From contig CAMJML010000002.1 of the NCBI GenBank assembly GCA_946407015.1, forward strand, positions 62,001-126,000: DNA of 64,000 bases, in the 5' to 3' direction. This DNA is from an uncultured Selenomonadales bacterium. Lineage in GTDB: Bacteria; Bacillota; Negativicutes; DSM-1736; Dendrosporobacteraceae. The notes under the pieces are model-generated. The model saw only the letters and a list, made by a program, of their open reading frames with translations, did no database searches and was not told the origin of the DNA. Position numbers and translations under genes: made by a program. The first letter of the stretch is position 1; every line of letters begins with the position of its first letter. This document shows, piece after piece, positions 48,945 through 57,956 of the stretch.

Positions 48945-50561
48945 GTGAGTAGGAAGCGTTATAAAATATTTGCTCTAATAATGTCAATTTTTATGCTAAG
49001 CAGTGTGTTTTTGACTGCGGGCTGCGGTAAAACCGAAAAAACACAGTCAAATGCCAAAGAGGAGATTGTTGTCGCGATCGGCGGCGAGAAGGCGGCAGGC
49101 TTTGACCCGGTTACCGGCTGGGGTGCGCAGGGTGGTACCTTGTTTCAGAGCAAACTGCTGGATGTCAGCCCGGACAACAAGCTGGTCAATGATCTGGCCA
49201 CCGATTATAAAGTAAGCGGTGATGGCCTGACCTGGACCTTTACAATCCGGGAAGGAGTAAAGTTTCATGACGGTAAACCGTTGACTGCTAAGGATGTGGC
49301 TTTTACTTTTAATAAAACAAAAGCAGCAGCCAGTTTTGTGGATTTAACCGAGATGGATAAAGCAGAAGCGATTGATGATAAAACCGTTGTTTTTCATATG
49401 AAGAAGCCGATGTCTATTTTCCCGTACCAGGTTGCAACACTAGGGATTGTGCCTGAACATCTATACGGTGACGGCAAAGCCTACGCCCAGCAGCCGGTGG
49501 GTTCAGGCCCGTATAAGTTTGTGCAGTGGGACAGAGGCCAGCAGCTAATTGTAGAACGCAATGAGGATTACTATGGCGGTAAAGCTCCTTTTAAACGGAT
49601 TGTTTTCTTATTCTTGAATAATGATGCCGCTTACGCGGCGGCCCAGGCCGGCAAGGTGGATGTGGTAAAAACAACAGAAGCGCTGGCCGTCAAACCAATA
49701 CCCGGTTACAATGTTGTAGACTGCAAAACCTTTGATTTCCGTTCCGTCTCACTGCCTGTCCAAAAGCCGGGTGACAAGAGCGTGGAAGGCTATGAGATCG
49801 GCAATGAAGTTACCAGTGATATCACCATCAGAAAAGCGCTGGCCATGGGCGTCAATAGAAAGCAAATCGTTGACAGCGTACTGAACGGATATGGACAGCC
49901 TATCTTTACAATTTCCGATTATTTGCCGTGGGAAAATAAAGCGATTCAGTGGAAAGACGGCGATAGTGACGGTGCCAAAGTGCTTCTGGAAAAAAATGGC
50001 TGGATCGATACGGATGGTGACGGAATTCGCGAAAAGAACGGCTTAAAAGCCGAGTTCCATCTTATTTATGAGGCCGGTGATTCCACACGTGAATCGATTG
50101 CGATAGCCTTCAGTGAACAGGCGAAAGCACTGGGTATCCATGTGATTGCCGACGGGCTCGGTTCTTCAGACCGGGTTAAACATAAGCATAAAGACGCATT
50201 TCTCCTGGGAGGCGGGGCCTACAGTCCTGTTTATATGCTGAATGCCCTGCACAGCCGGTTTGCGGCTAAAGGCGGCTGGTTTAATATTGTTGCGTATAAA
50301 AATCCGGTTGTGGACGGTTATCTGGATGCGGCCATTGGCGCGCTGGATGAGCAGACTGCTAATGAGAACTGGCAAAAAGCCCAGTGGGACGGACAGACAG
50401 GCGGCAGCATTCAGGGAGATGCTCCCTATATTTATCTCATGAATATCAGCCACCTGTATTTTGTACGGGACGGCCTGGATATTGGCAAGCAAAAATGGCA
50501 TCCCCATGACCACGGGTTTGTCGTGATCAGCAATATTATGGACTGGTCCTGGAAGAAATAA
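48945..50561 (+). CDS. ABC solute-binding lipoprotein, Nik/Dpp family (operon copy)
   Basis: 538 residues from GTG 48945 (GGGGG upstream), which aligns with the start of the paralogue at 41854. Lipobox LTAGC, SBP_bac_5 fold and the same C-terminal HPHDHG. Periplasmic receptor of the importer below. Family members bind nickel chelates, peptides or opine metallophores; the cobalamin riboswitch argues for cobalt, a cobalt chelate or a corrinoid precursor. Confidence 0.9.
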   Translation: MSRKRYKIFALIMSIFMLSSVFLTAGCGKTEKTQSNAKEEIVVAIGGEKAAGFDPVTGWGAQGGTLFQSKLLDVSPDNKLVNDLATDYKVSGDGLTWTFTIREGVKFHDGKPLTAKDVAFTFNKTKAAASFVDLTEMDKAEAIDDKTVVFHMKKPMSIFPYQVATLGIVPEHLYGDGKAYAQQPVGSGPYKFVQWDRGQQLIVERNEDYYGGKAPFKRIVFLFLNNDAAYAAAQAGKVDVVKTTEALAVKPIPGYNVVDCKTFDFRSVSLPVQKPGDKSVEGYEIGNEVTSDITIRKALAMGVNRKQIVDSVLNGYGQPIFTISDYLPWENKAIQWKDGDSDGAKVLLEKNGWIDTDGDGIREKNGLKAEFHLIYEAGDSTRESIAIAFSEQAKALGIHVIADGLGSSDRVKHKHKDAFLLGGGAYSPVYMLNALHSRFAAKGGWFNIVAYKNPVVDGYLDAAIGALDEQTANENWQKAQWDGQTGGSIQGDAPYIYLMNISHLYFVRDGLDIGKQKWHPHDHGFVVISNIMDWSWKK

Positions 50562-50569
50562 ACAAAATC

Positions 50570-50620
50570 AAACCCGTAATAAGCCCCGGGGCGGTGTTGT
50601 CTGCGCCGGGGCACGGGTTT
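50570..50620 (+). terminator. Intercistronic hairpin after the binding protein
   Basis: AAACCCGT...GCCCCGG / CCGGGGC...ACGGGTTT without a T-run, between the binding-protein gene and the first permease. Probably lowers expression of the membrane components or stabilises the upstream mRNA, as is usual in ABC operons. Confidence 0.7.
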
Positions 50621-50641
50621 GCCTGCAAGGAGGAATACATC

Positions 50642-51625
50642 ATGCATTTGGCTGCATATATAGGGCGGACGTTGATACGGGGTGTCGGCTTGCTGGTAGC
50701 GGTTGTTCTTGTTACCTTTGTGCTCGTGCAAGCGTCGCCAATTGATCCAATGGAAGCCTATGTTACGGCGGAAAATCCGGTGTCTCAGGAGCAAAGAGAT
50801 GCGATTGCCGCATACTGGGGCCTGAATGATCCGCCCTTGGAACGGTTGGAGAAATGGGTCAGTGCCCTAGCCCATGGCGATATGGGAACATCCATGTATT
50901 ACCGGCAACCGGTGACCGAAGTGATACGGGTTCATTTTATGAACTCACTGATGCTAATGGCCGTTGCCTGGATTCTTTCGGGCTTTTTCGGCTTTGTTCT
51001 AGGCGTTGTTGCGGCTGCTTACCAGCACACAAGAGTGGACAAATTTATAAAAGTATATTGCCTGCTCATTGCATCGGCACCAACTTTTTGGATTGGGCTT
51101 CTGATCCTGATGGTATTTGCCGTATGGCTGGGCTGGTTTCCCCTTGCCTTGGGCACGCCTATCGGCAAGGAGGCGGCTGCGGTTACCCTTGGCGACCGCT
51201 TATATCATCTGGTATTGCCGGCGCTTACGCTATCGGTTACCGGAATTTCTCAGATTGCTTTGCATACCAGACAGAAATTAATTGATGTATTAAACAGCGA
51301 CTATGCCGTATTTGCTGCTGCCCGTGGCGAAACAAAATGGCAGATCGTGTATCATCACGGCTTGCGTAATATCCTGTTGCCGGCTGTTACCTTGCAGTTT
51401 GGCTCAATCAGTGAATTATTCGGTGGTTCGGTGCTTGCTGAAACGGTCTTTTCTTATACGGGGCTGGGCTATGTGGCCGTCGTTGCCGGGACAAAATTGG
51501 ATTTGCCTTTACTCTTGGGGATTGCGTTGTGCAGCGGATTTTTTGTCTTTGTCGGCAACCTGACTGCCAATCTGCTGTATCCATTGATTGATCCGCAAAT
51601 CAGGGAGGGGATGACGCATGAGTAA
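50642..51625 (+). CDS. NikB/DppB-type ABC permease
   Basis: 327 residues from ATG 50642 (AAGGAGG upstream). The N-terminal YIGRTLIRGVGLLVAVVLVT helix, a periplasmic loop with WGLNDPPLERL, and the EAA-loop region YAVFAAARGETKWQIVYHHG near residue 225 are typical. About six helices. Overlaps the next gene by 8 bases. Confidence 0.9.
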   Translation: MHLAAYIGRTLIRGVGLLVAVVLVTFVLVQASPIDPMEAYVTAENPVSQEQRDAIAAYWGLNDPPLERLEKWVSALAHGDMGTSMYYRQPVTEVIRVHFMNSLMLMAVAWILSGFFGFVLGVVAAAYQHTRVDKFIKVYCLLIASAPTFWIGLLILMVFAVWLGWFPLALGTPIGKEAAAVTLGDRLYHLVLPALTLSVTGISQIALHTRQKLIDVLNSDYAVFAAARGETKWQIVYHHGLRNILLPAVTLQFGSISELFGGSVLAETVFSYTGLGYVAVVAGTKLDLPLLLGIALCSGFFVFVGNLTANLLYPLIDPQIREGMTHE

Positions 51626-52484
51626 TACCATTTGCCAAACGATCAAAAAAAGCACCTTCTTTTGGCAGTTCAATCTTCGTACCCGCACGCTGGCCGCTAT
51701 TGCCGGCGCATTCGTTATCTTAACAGCGATTGCCGCCGCCGGAATACTCATTGACCCTGCCTCCTATGCGCCGCAGTTTCAGCAGAAGAATCTGGCGCCA
51801 TCGCTGACCCATCCCTTTGGCACGGACTGGATGGGACGCGATATGTTCATACGCACAGTAAAAGGGCTGTCCACTAGTTTGTGGATCGGACTGCTGGCGG
51901 CGACTGTCAGTTCGGTCATTGCCGTTATTATGGGGGTTGCGGCAGCTACGATGGGACGAAGGACGGACAGCTTCATTCTATGGCTGGTAGATTTAATCCA
52001 GGGTATTCCTCATTTGATTTTGTTAATGCTTATTTCCTTCGTGCTGGGGAAAGGCATGTTTGGGGTATGGATGGGTGTGGCCCTGACACACTGGCCGATA
52101 TTGGCAAGGGTAATCCGGGCGGAAGTACTGGCAGTGCGCAATTCCCAGTATGTGCTGGCAGCCAGAAAGCTGGGATCAAGCCGCTGGAAAATTGCCGTTA
52201 AACACATCATGCCTCATGTTGTTCCACAGTATATTGTGGGCTTGATTTTGCTTTTTCCTCATGCCATTTTACATGAAGCTTCTATCACCTTTTTGGGATT
52301 CGGACTTTTGCCGCGTGAACCAGCGGTGGGGATTATTCTGTCTGAATCCATGCGCTATCTGACGGCCGGAATGTGGTGGCTGACCGTACTGCCCGGTGCT
52401 TCTTTGCTCATGATGGTACTGTTGTTCGATCAGATTGGCGAAAATCTGCGAACATTAATGAATCCGTCAAGCGCTCAGGAATAG
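51618..52484 (+). CDS. NikC/DppC-type ABC permease
   Basis: 288 residues. Contains HPFGTDWMGRDMFIRTVKG, the hallmark of the DppC/NikC group, and the EAA loop YVLAARKLGSSRWKIAVKHI. About six helices. Partner of the upstream permease. Confidence 0.9.
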   Translation: MSNTICQTIKKSTFFWQFNLRTRTLAAIAGAFVILTAIAAAGILIDPASYAPQFQQKNLAPSLTHPFGTDWMGRDMFIRTVKGLSTSLWIGLLAATVSSVIAVIMGVAAATMGRRTDSFILWLVDLIQGIPHLILLMLISFVLGKGMFGVWMGVALTHWPILARVIRAEVLAVRNSQYVLAARKLGSSRWKIAVKHIMPHVVPQYIVGLILLFPHAILHEASITFLGFGLLPREPAVGIILSESMRYLTAGMWWLTVLPGASLLMMVLLFDQIGENLRTLMNPSSAQE

Positions 52485-52494
52485 AGGAGGAGAA

Positions 52495-53433
52495 ATGATG
52501 GCAAATCATGATACTGCGCCGGTACTAGATATACAAAATCTCTCTGTCAAATTCCGGATGTATGACAAAGGGCTCAGGCAGAGTGAGCTTCAGGTTATTT
52601 CCGATATTAACTTGAATATTAAAGCTGGAGAAATTGTGGCAGTCGCCGGATCATCGGGCAGTGGCAAGAGCTTGCTTGCTCATGCAGTTTTGGGAATCTT
52701 GCCGAAAAATGCTATGGTTAGCGGCAGTATGAAGTATTGTGGGACAGAACTGACACCGGCAGTACAAGCGGATTTACGGGGACGCGATATCGCGCTGGTG
52801 CCACAGTCAGTCTCTTACCTTGATCCGCTGAAAAAAGTCGGTCCCCAGGTACAGGGCTTGTATGGTACGAAGGAACAGCAGTCTCAGGTATTCAACCGGT
52901 TTGAACTGGCTGAAGAAACGGCGGAAAAATATCCGTTTCAACTTTCAGGCGGTATGGCACGGCGGATACTGGTTTCCACTGCGGTGATCAGTAATGCAAA
53001 ACTCATCATTGCTGACGAGCCAACCCCGGGACTCAATCCTGAAATTGCGGAGACGACCATGAAAATTTTCCGGGATCTGGCCGATGAAGGCAAGGCAGTC
53101 ATGCTGATTACGCACGACATTGATCTGGCCTTTCTGTTTGCCGACCGGATTGCGGTGTTTTATGCCGGTACAACGGTGGAAATTGCCCCTGTTGCCGATT
53201 TCATCCGGGGTGGTGATGCCCTGCGTCATCCCTACAGCCGGGCTTTATGGAATGCTTTGCCGCAAAACGGCTTTAAGCCAATTGCAGGCGGTCAGCCTTA
53301 TGCCGGCAATTTGCAGGGCGGTTGCCCTTATGCAGCCCGCTGCAGCCATTGCTCGACTGAGTGTACTACCGCCAAAACGATCAAAATGCAGACCGTTAGG
53401 GGTGGGGAGGTACGTTGCTGCCATGCTACTTGA
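52495..53433 (+). CDS. NikD/DppD-type ABC ATPase
   Basis: 312 residues. Walker A GSSGSGKS, signature LSGGMARR (with Ala-Arg in place of QxQ), Walker B LIIADEPTPG and switch His in LITHD. The C-terminal oligopeptide-transport extension carries GGCPYAARCSHC and two further Cys motifs, a region that in some homologues binds an Fe-S cluster. A start at 52495 or 52498 is possible; GGAGGAG precedes both. Confidence 0.9.
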   Translation: MMANHDTAPVLDIQNLSVKFRMYDKGLRQSELQVISDINLNIKAGEIVAVAGSSGSGKSLLAHAVLGILPKNAMVSGSMKYCGTELTPAVQADLRGRDIALVPQSVSYLDPLKKVGPQVQGLYGTKEQQSQVFNRFELAEETAEKYPFQLSGGMARRILVSTAVISNAKLIIADEPTPGLNPEIAETTMKIFRDLADEGKAVMLITHDIDLAFLFADRIAVFYAGTTVEIAPVADFIRGGDALRHPYSRALWNALPQNGFKPIAGGQPYAGNLQGGCPYAARCSHCSTECTTAKTIKMQTVRGGEVRCCHAT

Positions 53434-54034
53434 GGCCAAAAATATCAGTTATCGTTATCAAAATGGACCCTGGATATTAAAAGATGTTACGTTATCCGTA
53501 GGGGAAGGCGAGCGGGTTGGCCTGGTCGGGCCGTCCGGATACGGTAAGAGTACATTGTCTAAAATATTGGCAGGCTATATAAAACCGGCAGCCGGCGAGG
53601 TATTGCTTGATGGCAAAGAGCTGCCGGCAGAAGGGTATAGTCCGATTCAACTTATCTATCAGCACCCGGAAAAGGCAATTAATCCTTTGTGGCGCATGAA
53701 AGATATCTTACACGAAGGCTGGGTGCCGGATCAATGTACACTTAATGCCATGGGCATTGAACAGGGCTGGCTTGAGCGGTGGCCAGCTGAATTATCCGGT
53801 GGTGAAATGCAGCGCTTTTGCATTGCCCGGGTACTTGGGCCCCAAACGAGATTTTTAATTGCTGATGAAATGAGTACCATGCTGGATGTGATTACACAAG
53901 CTCAGATCTGGGAACTGATGATCCGTATTGTTGAAGAACGCTGCATGGGTTTGATTGTGGTTACCCATAATGAAGCGCTGGCCCAAAAAGTATGCACCCG
54001 TATTATTTCTTTGCCGGAGTTGAATAAGCTCTAA
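53423..54034 (+). CDS. NikE/DppF-type ABC ATPase, short form
   Basis: 203 residues from ATG 53423, overlapping the previous gene by 11 bases. A longer open frame upstream only mirrors the preceding ATPase gene. Walker A GPSGYGKST, Q-loop LIYQHPEKAIN, signature LSGGEMQRFCIARVL, Walker B FLIADEMSTMLD, switch VVTHNE. It is shorter than usual NikE/DppF (250 or more) because the C-terminal oligopeptide domain is absent. Confidence 0.88.
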   Translation: MLLEAKNISYRYQNGPWILKDVTLSVGEGERVGLVGPSGYGKSTLSKILAGYIKPAAGEVLLDGKELPAEGYSPIQLIYQHPEKAINPLWRMKDILHEGWVPDQCTLNAMGIEQGWLERWPAELSGGEMQRFCIARVLGPQTRFLIADEMSTMLDVITQAQIWELMIRIVEERCMGLIVVTHNEALAQKVCTRIISLPELNKL

Positions 54035-54075
54035 CCTTTATGCGAGCCTCTCGGGGAAACGAAGGAGAGATGAAA

Positions 54076-54789
54076 ATGCTCAAGCCGGAACCGGCTTATG
54101 ATGCCTGGGTGAAGGATACAACAGGCGAAAATGAAATGGAAGAAAGACATCGTCCCGGCTGGAAAGCGGTGATTGATGAGATGGTGGAGCAGCAATTAAC
54201 GGAAGCCAATGTTTTGGACTTTGGTTGCAATCAGGGCGGGTTTCTGCGCTATCTATATGAGCGTAAACCATTTAAAAAGGCAACAGGAATTGATCTTGGG
54301 GCTAAATCGATCGCTATTGCTGAAGAAAGCCGTGGTGAGTTTCCGGTCAGCTATGCTGTGACCGGTTCCCCGGAAAAGCTTGGTGAGCGGTTTGATATCG
54401 CCTTTAGTTTATCAGTGGTTTATTTAATTGCTGATCTGGCAGAGCATGTTGTCAAGATCAGGCTTTCACTCAAGCCGGGCGGCGTGTATTACGCAACCTA
54501 TACGGATTATCATGATAATCCGAGCGCAGCTTATTTCCTGCAGACCATTTCGCAGGCTAGCGTGTTAAAACCCCACCTGCACACAATTGATACGATTGCC
54601 GGAGCTTTCTTTGCAGAAGGATTTCAGGTCGGCATTAAAAAAATGATTCCTGCTGATTTTGTTGAACTGCTTCCGCAGCATAAGTATATTTTATGTAATG
54701 AAGATTACATAAAATCCAAGTATGAATCAACCTACCTGTTCCGCTTTGTCCTGCCTGAACTTGACGGTGAGATGAAGTTAAGGACGTGA
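54076..54789 (+). CDS. SAM-dependent methyltransferase, class I
   Basis: 237 residues from ATG 54076 (AAGGAG eight bases upstream). SAM motif VLDFGCNQGGFLRYLYE (about residue 45), acidic GIDLGAKSIAIAEE, and LSLKPGGVYYATY. Last gene of the importer operon, 42 bp after the ATPase. It may methylate a chelator, an imported corrinoid precursor or a protein; the substrate is not predictable from sequence. Confidence 0.82.
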   Translation: MLKPEPAYDAWVKDTTGENEMEERHRPGWKAVIDEMVEQQLTEANVLDFGCNQGGFLRYLYERKPFKKATGIDLGAKSIAIAEESRGEFPVSYAVTGSPEKLGERFDIAFSLSVVYLIADLAEHVVKIRLSLKPGGVYYATYTDYHDNPSAAYFLQTISQASVLKPHLHTIDTIAGAFFAEGFQVGIKKMIPADFVELLPQHKYILCNEDYIKSKYESTYLFRFVLPELDGEMKLRT

Positions 54790-54931
54790 TGTTTTGTAAG
54801 TGACCAGAAGTGAAGTGAGTAGGGTATGCTATCTGTATTGACATGGTTGCGGTGCTGGTGTAGCTGTAATGCTACCGTGGGGATAGAAGGCGTTTGTAAA
54901 GGAGAATATTCAGCAAGCTTCCGAATGTAAC

Positions 54932-54960
54932 AAAGAGCCGTCCAATTGGGCGGCTCTTTC
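54932..54960. terminator. Bidirectional terminator
   Basis: AAAGAGCCGTCC-AATT-GGGCGGCTCTTT between the importer operon and the convergent spoIIP gene. Confidence 0.9.
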
Positions 54961-54979
54961 GCTCAGGTTTCTTAATGCT

Positions 54980-56029
54980 TCAATTGTTTTCTTTAGTTAG
55001 TATTTCTGTCACAATATCAGCAATGATTTCAATTGTACGGATAGCCTCCTCTTTTGTATTATACTGACACCCCATTTCGAATAACAAAGCATGGGGATGC
55101 AGATGTTGATTATAACGCCATTCCACCACTTCAACTCCCAAAGACATTCCCGGATAATACTGATTTAATTTATCATCAATAGCTTTTGCGAACGCATAGT
55201 TTTGTTCCCACTGAGGTTGCTCCAAGCCTGGCTGGCCCTTCCCAACAATCATCAGAATTCGGGCTACCGGCACACCATTAATGACAGCCGTAGTTTCCTC
55301 CCGCTTGCCGGCATTTCGATGGATATCAAACAAAGCTTGCAGCGAAGGATTCTCCTTGACCATTTGTTGCACAGTATTTTCGGATTTATTATAGGCTTTC
55401 ATGAAACTTGGGTAGTCGTGAATATCGCGACTTTGAATTGCAGCGACACCGTGCTTAGCAAATTGTTTTACCATTGCCGCACCGATATCCACAATATCAC
55501 CGCGTTGCCCGCCTGGTGCGTGAGTTACTCCGGAATCTGGAATGAAAGATTCGGAAGTATGAGTATGGTAAACTCCTACCAAAGGTTCTCCTCCTGTAGG
55601 TAAGCTTGGCAGGCTTGTCTTAGGAAGACTGGGCAGAATTACAACACTGGCTGGCTGAGGTTCGGTAAACAAGGTCGTAGCCGGTATTTCAGCTATAAGT
55701 AGTGAGCGGATATCGGTGATATCTATTTCTGTGAAGAACAGGAGCAAATCGCGCAGTACAGATTGAAGGATAGATTGGGGTTTTTCTGCCGGATGCGGGG
55801 GTTCAATGACCGTTTTCAGACTGGGAATGCCTTGCGATAATACTTCGAACCACTGTGACCGGAAATGAGTACCTGGTGGATTAAACGATGATGGGGTTGC
55901 AACTGGAATCGCATCATCGTTTAACTGAAAATAACAAAGGAGCAAGAGCATTGCCCCGACCAGGAAGGTGAGTTTAATCCAATGGTGTTTATTTCTGGTA
56001 TAGCACTTTCTCTGGGATCTTGTTAACAT
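54980..56029 (-). CDS. spoIIP: Stage II sporulation protein P (SpoIIP)
   Basis: 349 residues from ATG 56029 (GGAGGCGG upstream). Single N-terminal membrane anchor (about 18-38), a linker, and the SpoIIP amidase/endopeptidase domain (about 145-345): VGVYHTHTSESFIPDSGV, GDIVDIGAAMVKQFAKHGV, LFDIHRNAG and HLHPHALLFEMG. With SpoIID and SpoIIM it degrades septal peptidoglycan during engulfment, so the organism should form endospores. Confidence 0.93.
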   Translation of the reverse strand: MLTRSQRKCYTRNKHHWIKLTFLVGAMLLLLCYFQLNDDAIPVATPSSFNPPGTHFRSQWFEVLSQGIPSLKTVIEPPHPAEKPQSILQSVLRDLLLFFTEIDITDIRSLLIAEIPATTLFTEPQPASVVILPSLPKTSLPSLPTGGEPLVGVYHTHTSESFIPDSGVTHAPGGQRGDIVDIGAAMVKQFAKHGVAAIQSRDIHDYPSFMKAYNKSENTVQQMVKENPSLQALFDIHRNAGKREETTAVINGVPVARILMIVGKGQPGLEQPQWEQNYAFAKAIDDKLNQYYPGMSLGVEVVEWRYNQHLHPHALLFEMGCQYNTKEEAIRTIEIIADIVTEILTKENN

Positions 56030-56383
56030 TTCCGCCTCCATTTAGATATACATATGTATTCTATATGCGAAGTGGTAAGTTAATATGACAAGCTATTTAC
56101 AACATTCCACATAGCTCTTTTATCACTTAATGCTAGTATAAGGAGAGCTTTCTTGTAGATTAACGGGTTGTTTTCGTCTAATGGTGTAATAAATTACTTA
56201 AATGATAAATCATCATATAACTATTTAGGTGTATATTGTGTTATGAAAATTTTTGCTCTATGAATGAGAACCCATCCTTTATCCATTTCTTATAATTGTA
56301 TTTCGGTATTGCTTACCCGCTGTTAAATAGGTAAAATATTAAATAGGAATAATCTTAATAAGAAAATGTAGGAAGGTTGTACT
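56030..56383. other. Divergent intergenic region
   Basis: AT-rich, no gene. Contains TTAAATAGGAATAATCTTAA (56341-56360) shortly before the Fur-family gene, a word shared with the region before the second Fur gene (60730-60750), suggesting autoregulation. I see no clear sporulation promoter for spoIIP. Confidence 0.45.
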
Positions 56384-56842
56384 GTGAACGACATTATCAT
56401 ATTTCTTAGAGAAAAAAATTGCCGTGTTACTACACAGAGAAAAGCAATTCTTAATTCGCTTGCAAATTGCGGCCAGTACTTTTCTGCCCAAGAAGTGTTT
56501 GACGATGTAAAACGGGCTTATCCGGATGTAAGTTTTGATACGATTTATCGTAACCTGAACTTATTCAGTATGCTTGGCCTACTCCAGCAAATCCATTTGC
56601 CGAAAGGAGATGGACATGTTTTTGAAATTACGGAGGTGCCTCATCCCCATTTGATATGTTTCAATTGCGGTAAGATTTTGTGCGTGGACAATACCCCTGT
56701 TGAGTTAAATATTTTAAATAAAGTCGTAGGAGACGAGTTTACAATTTGCAGATATTCCCTCGAAATTTACGGCTATTGTTCAAAATGCAGAGCTACCCAG
56801 CAAGCAGCTAATCGTTCATTGGAACTGGAAGAGTACTCTTGA
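56384..56842 (+). CDS. Fur-family regulator, probably Zur
   Basis: 152 residues, GTG start (AGGAAGG upstream). Winged helix (RVTTQRKAILNSL, DTIYRNLNLFSMLGLL), regulatory-site HPHLICFNCGK and C-terminal CSKC, the structural Zn site of two CxxC pairs. It directly precedes znuA with a matching AT-rich operator between them, so zinc is the likely signal; iron or peroxide sensing cannot be excluded. Confidence 0.85.
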   Translation: MNDIIIFLREKNCRVTTQRKAILNSLANCGQYFSAQEVFDDVKRAYPDVSFDTIYRNLNLFSMLGLLQQIHLPKGDGHVFEITEVPHPHLICFNCGKILCVDNTPVELNILNKVVGDEFTICRYSLEIYGYCSKCRATQQAANRSLELEEYS

Positions 56843-56880
56843 CATGGCAAAAAATGGGATGTACAATTCAATTAGTAAAA

Positions 56881-56903
56881 ATACTATTTAGTAATATTAT
56901 TAA
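56881..56903. promoter_or_regulatory. Zur-like operator before znuA
   Basis: ATACTATTTAGTAATATTAT followed by TAA, with palindromic centre TACTA-TT-TAGTA. Nearly identical to the box before the zinc-ribbon gene at 34229-34250. Overlaps the region just upstream of the ribosome site. Confidence 0.65.
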
Positions 56904-56917
56904 TTGGAGGGAGAAAA

Positions 56918-57826
56918 ATGAAAAAAAGATTTCTCGGTGTTCTTTGCTTGACGATGCTGCTGCTTTTATTTACATCCGGTCTTAGCTTTGCGGCAAAGCC
57001 TACGATTGTCACAACCATTTATCCGCTCTATGATTTTACCAAGCAGGTGGTTGGGGATAAGGCTGATGTGGTGTTATTGGTTCCTGCGGGAGTAGAACCA
57101 CACGACTGGGAACCTGCACCAACCGACATGGTTAAAATTAAGAAAGCTAAACTGTTTATTTATAATGGAGCGGGCATGGAGGAATGGATTGATAACCTGC
57201 AAGACTCTGTTTTAAGGGGTAAAAAGGTAGTAAAAGCTTCCGACTATGTGAGTGTTCTGCCTGCCCAATTTACCGAAGACGGGGAACCGGCCACAGCTGA
57301 TATGATGGATCCTCATATTTGGCTAGACCCGGTCAATGTTCAGGCCATCGTTCAGGGCGTTGCCAATGCAGTTTCTGAAATAGACCCGGCTAATGGCAGC
57401 TATTATCAAAGCAATGCCAAGCTTTACATTGCCGAACTCCAGGCGTTGGATCAAGAGTATCAAACCCTTAGTCATGCGCCCCGGAAGCAGATTGTTACCT
57501 CCCATGCGGCATTTGGCTATATGGCCAAACGGTACGGGTTGCAACAGGTAGCGATCATGGGGTTAGCGCCCGATGCTGAGCCGACGCCGCAACGGATGGC
57601 GGAAGTCATTCGTTATGTGAAAGATCATGGAATTCAATATATTTTCTTTGAAACCTTAGTCAGCCCGAAGTTATCCGAGGTCATTGCCAGTGAAGCTGGA
57701 GCTCAGACACTGGTGCTGAATCCTATCGAGGGCTTAACCGATGAGGAAATTGCTCAAGGAGCGAACTACATTACTGAAATGAGGATGAACTTGACTAATC
57801 TGAAAATAGCCCTGGGTGTTAATTAA
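56918..57826 (+). CDS. znuA: ZnuA-type zinc-binding protein (ABC cluster A-1)
   Basis: 302 residues. Signal peptide (ending GLSFAAK), not a lipoprotein. The metal ligands are visible: GVEPHDWEP, MDPHIWLDP, TSHAAFGY and an acidic residue near the end, the His-His-His-Glu/Asp set of zinc/manganese receptors. The usual His-rich loop is replaced by a short acidic stretch FTEDGEPATADMM. No permease or ATPase (znuBC) follows; a terminator does. Zur-like box upstream. Confidence 0.9.
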   Translation: MKKRFLGVLCLTMLLLLFTSGLSFAAKPTIVTTIYPLYDFTKQVVGDKADVVLLVPAGVEPHDWEPAPTDMVKIKKAKLFIYNGAGMEEWIDNLQDSVLRGKKVVKASDYVSVLPAQFTEDGEPATADMMDPHIWLDPVNVQAIVQGVANAVSEIDPANGSYYQSNAKLYIAELQALDQEYQTLSHAPRKQIVTSHAAFGYMAKRYGLQQVAIMGLAPDAEPTPQRMAEVIRYVKDHGIQYIFFETLVSPKLSEVIASEAGAQTLVLNPIEGLTDEEIAQGANYITEMRMNLTNLKIALGVN

Positions 57827-57846
57827 ACCATCTAGTGGAGTGGACA

Positions 57847-57882
57847 AAAAGACGCATGACTGTTTGTCAAGCGTCTTTTGTT
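57847..57882 (+). terminator. Rho-independent terminator
   Basis: AAAAGACGC...GCGTCTTTTGTT right after znuA. Confidence 0.85.
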
Positions 57883-57956
57883 CAGCAAGATGAAGTTGGA
57901 GGTATGAAACATCGCTCGGTGAGTGGTGTTTCATACTTTAATCCGAATGTCGGGGG

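Noticed and set aside
53120-53422. Upstream extension of the short NikE-type ATPase by 101 codons
   Set aside because: It overlaps the NikD-type gene in another frame and shows no ATPase similarity; homology starts at MLLEAKNISYRY (53423).
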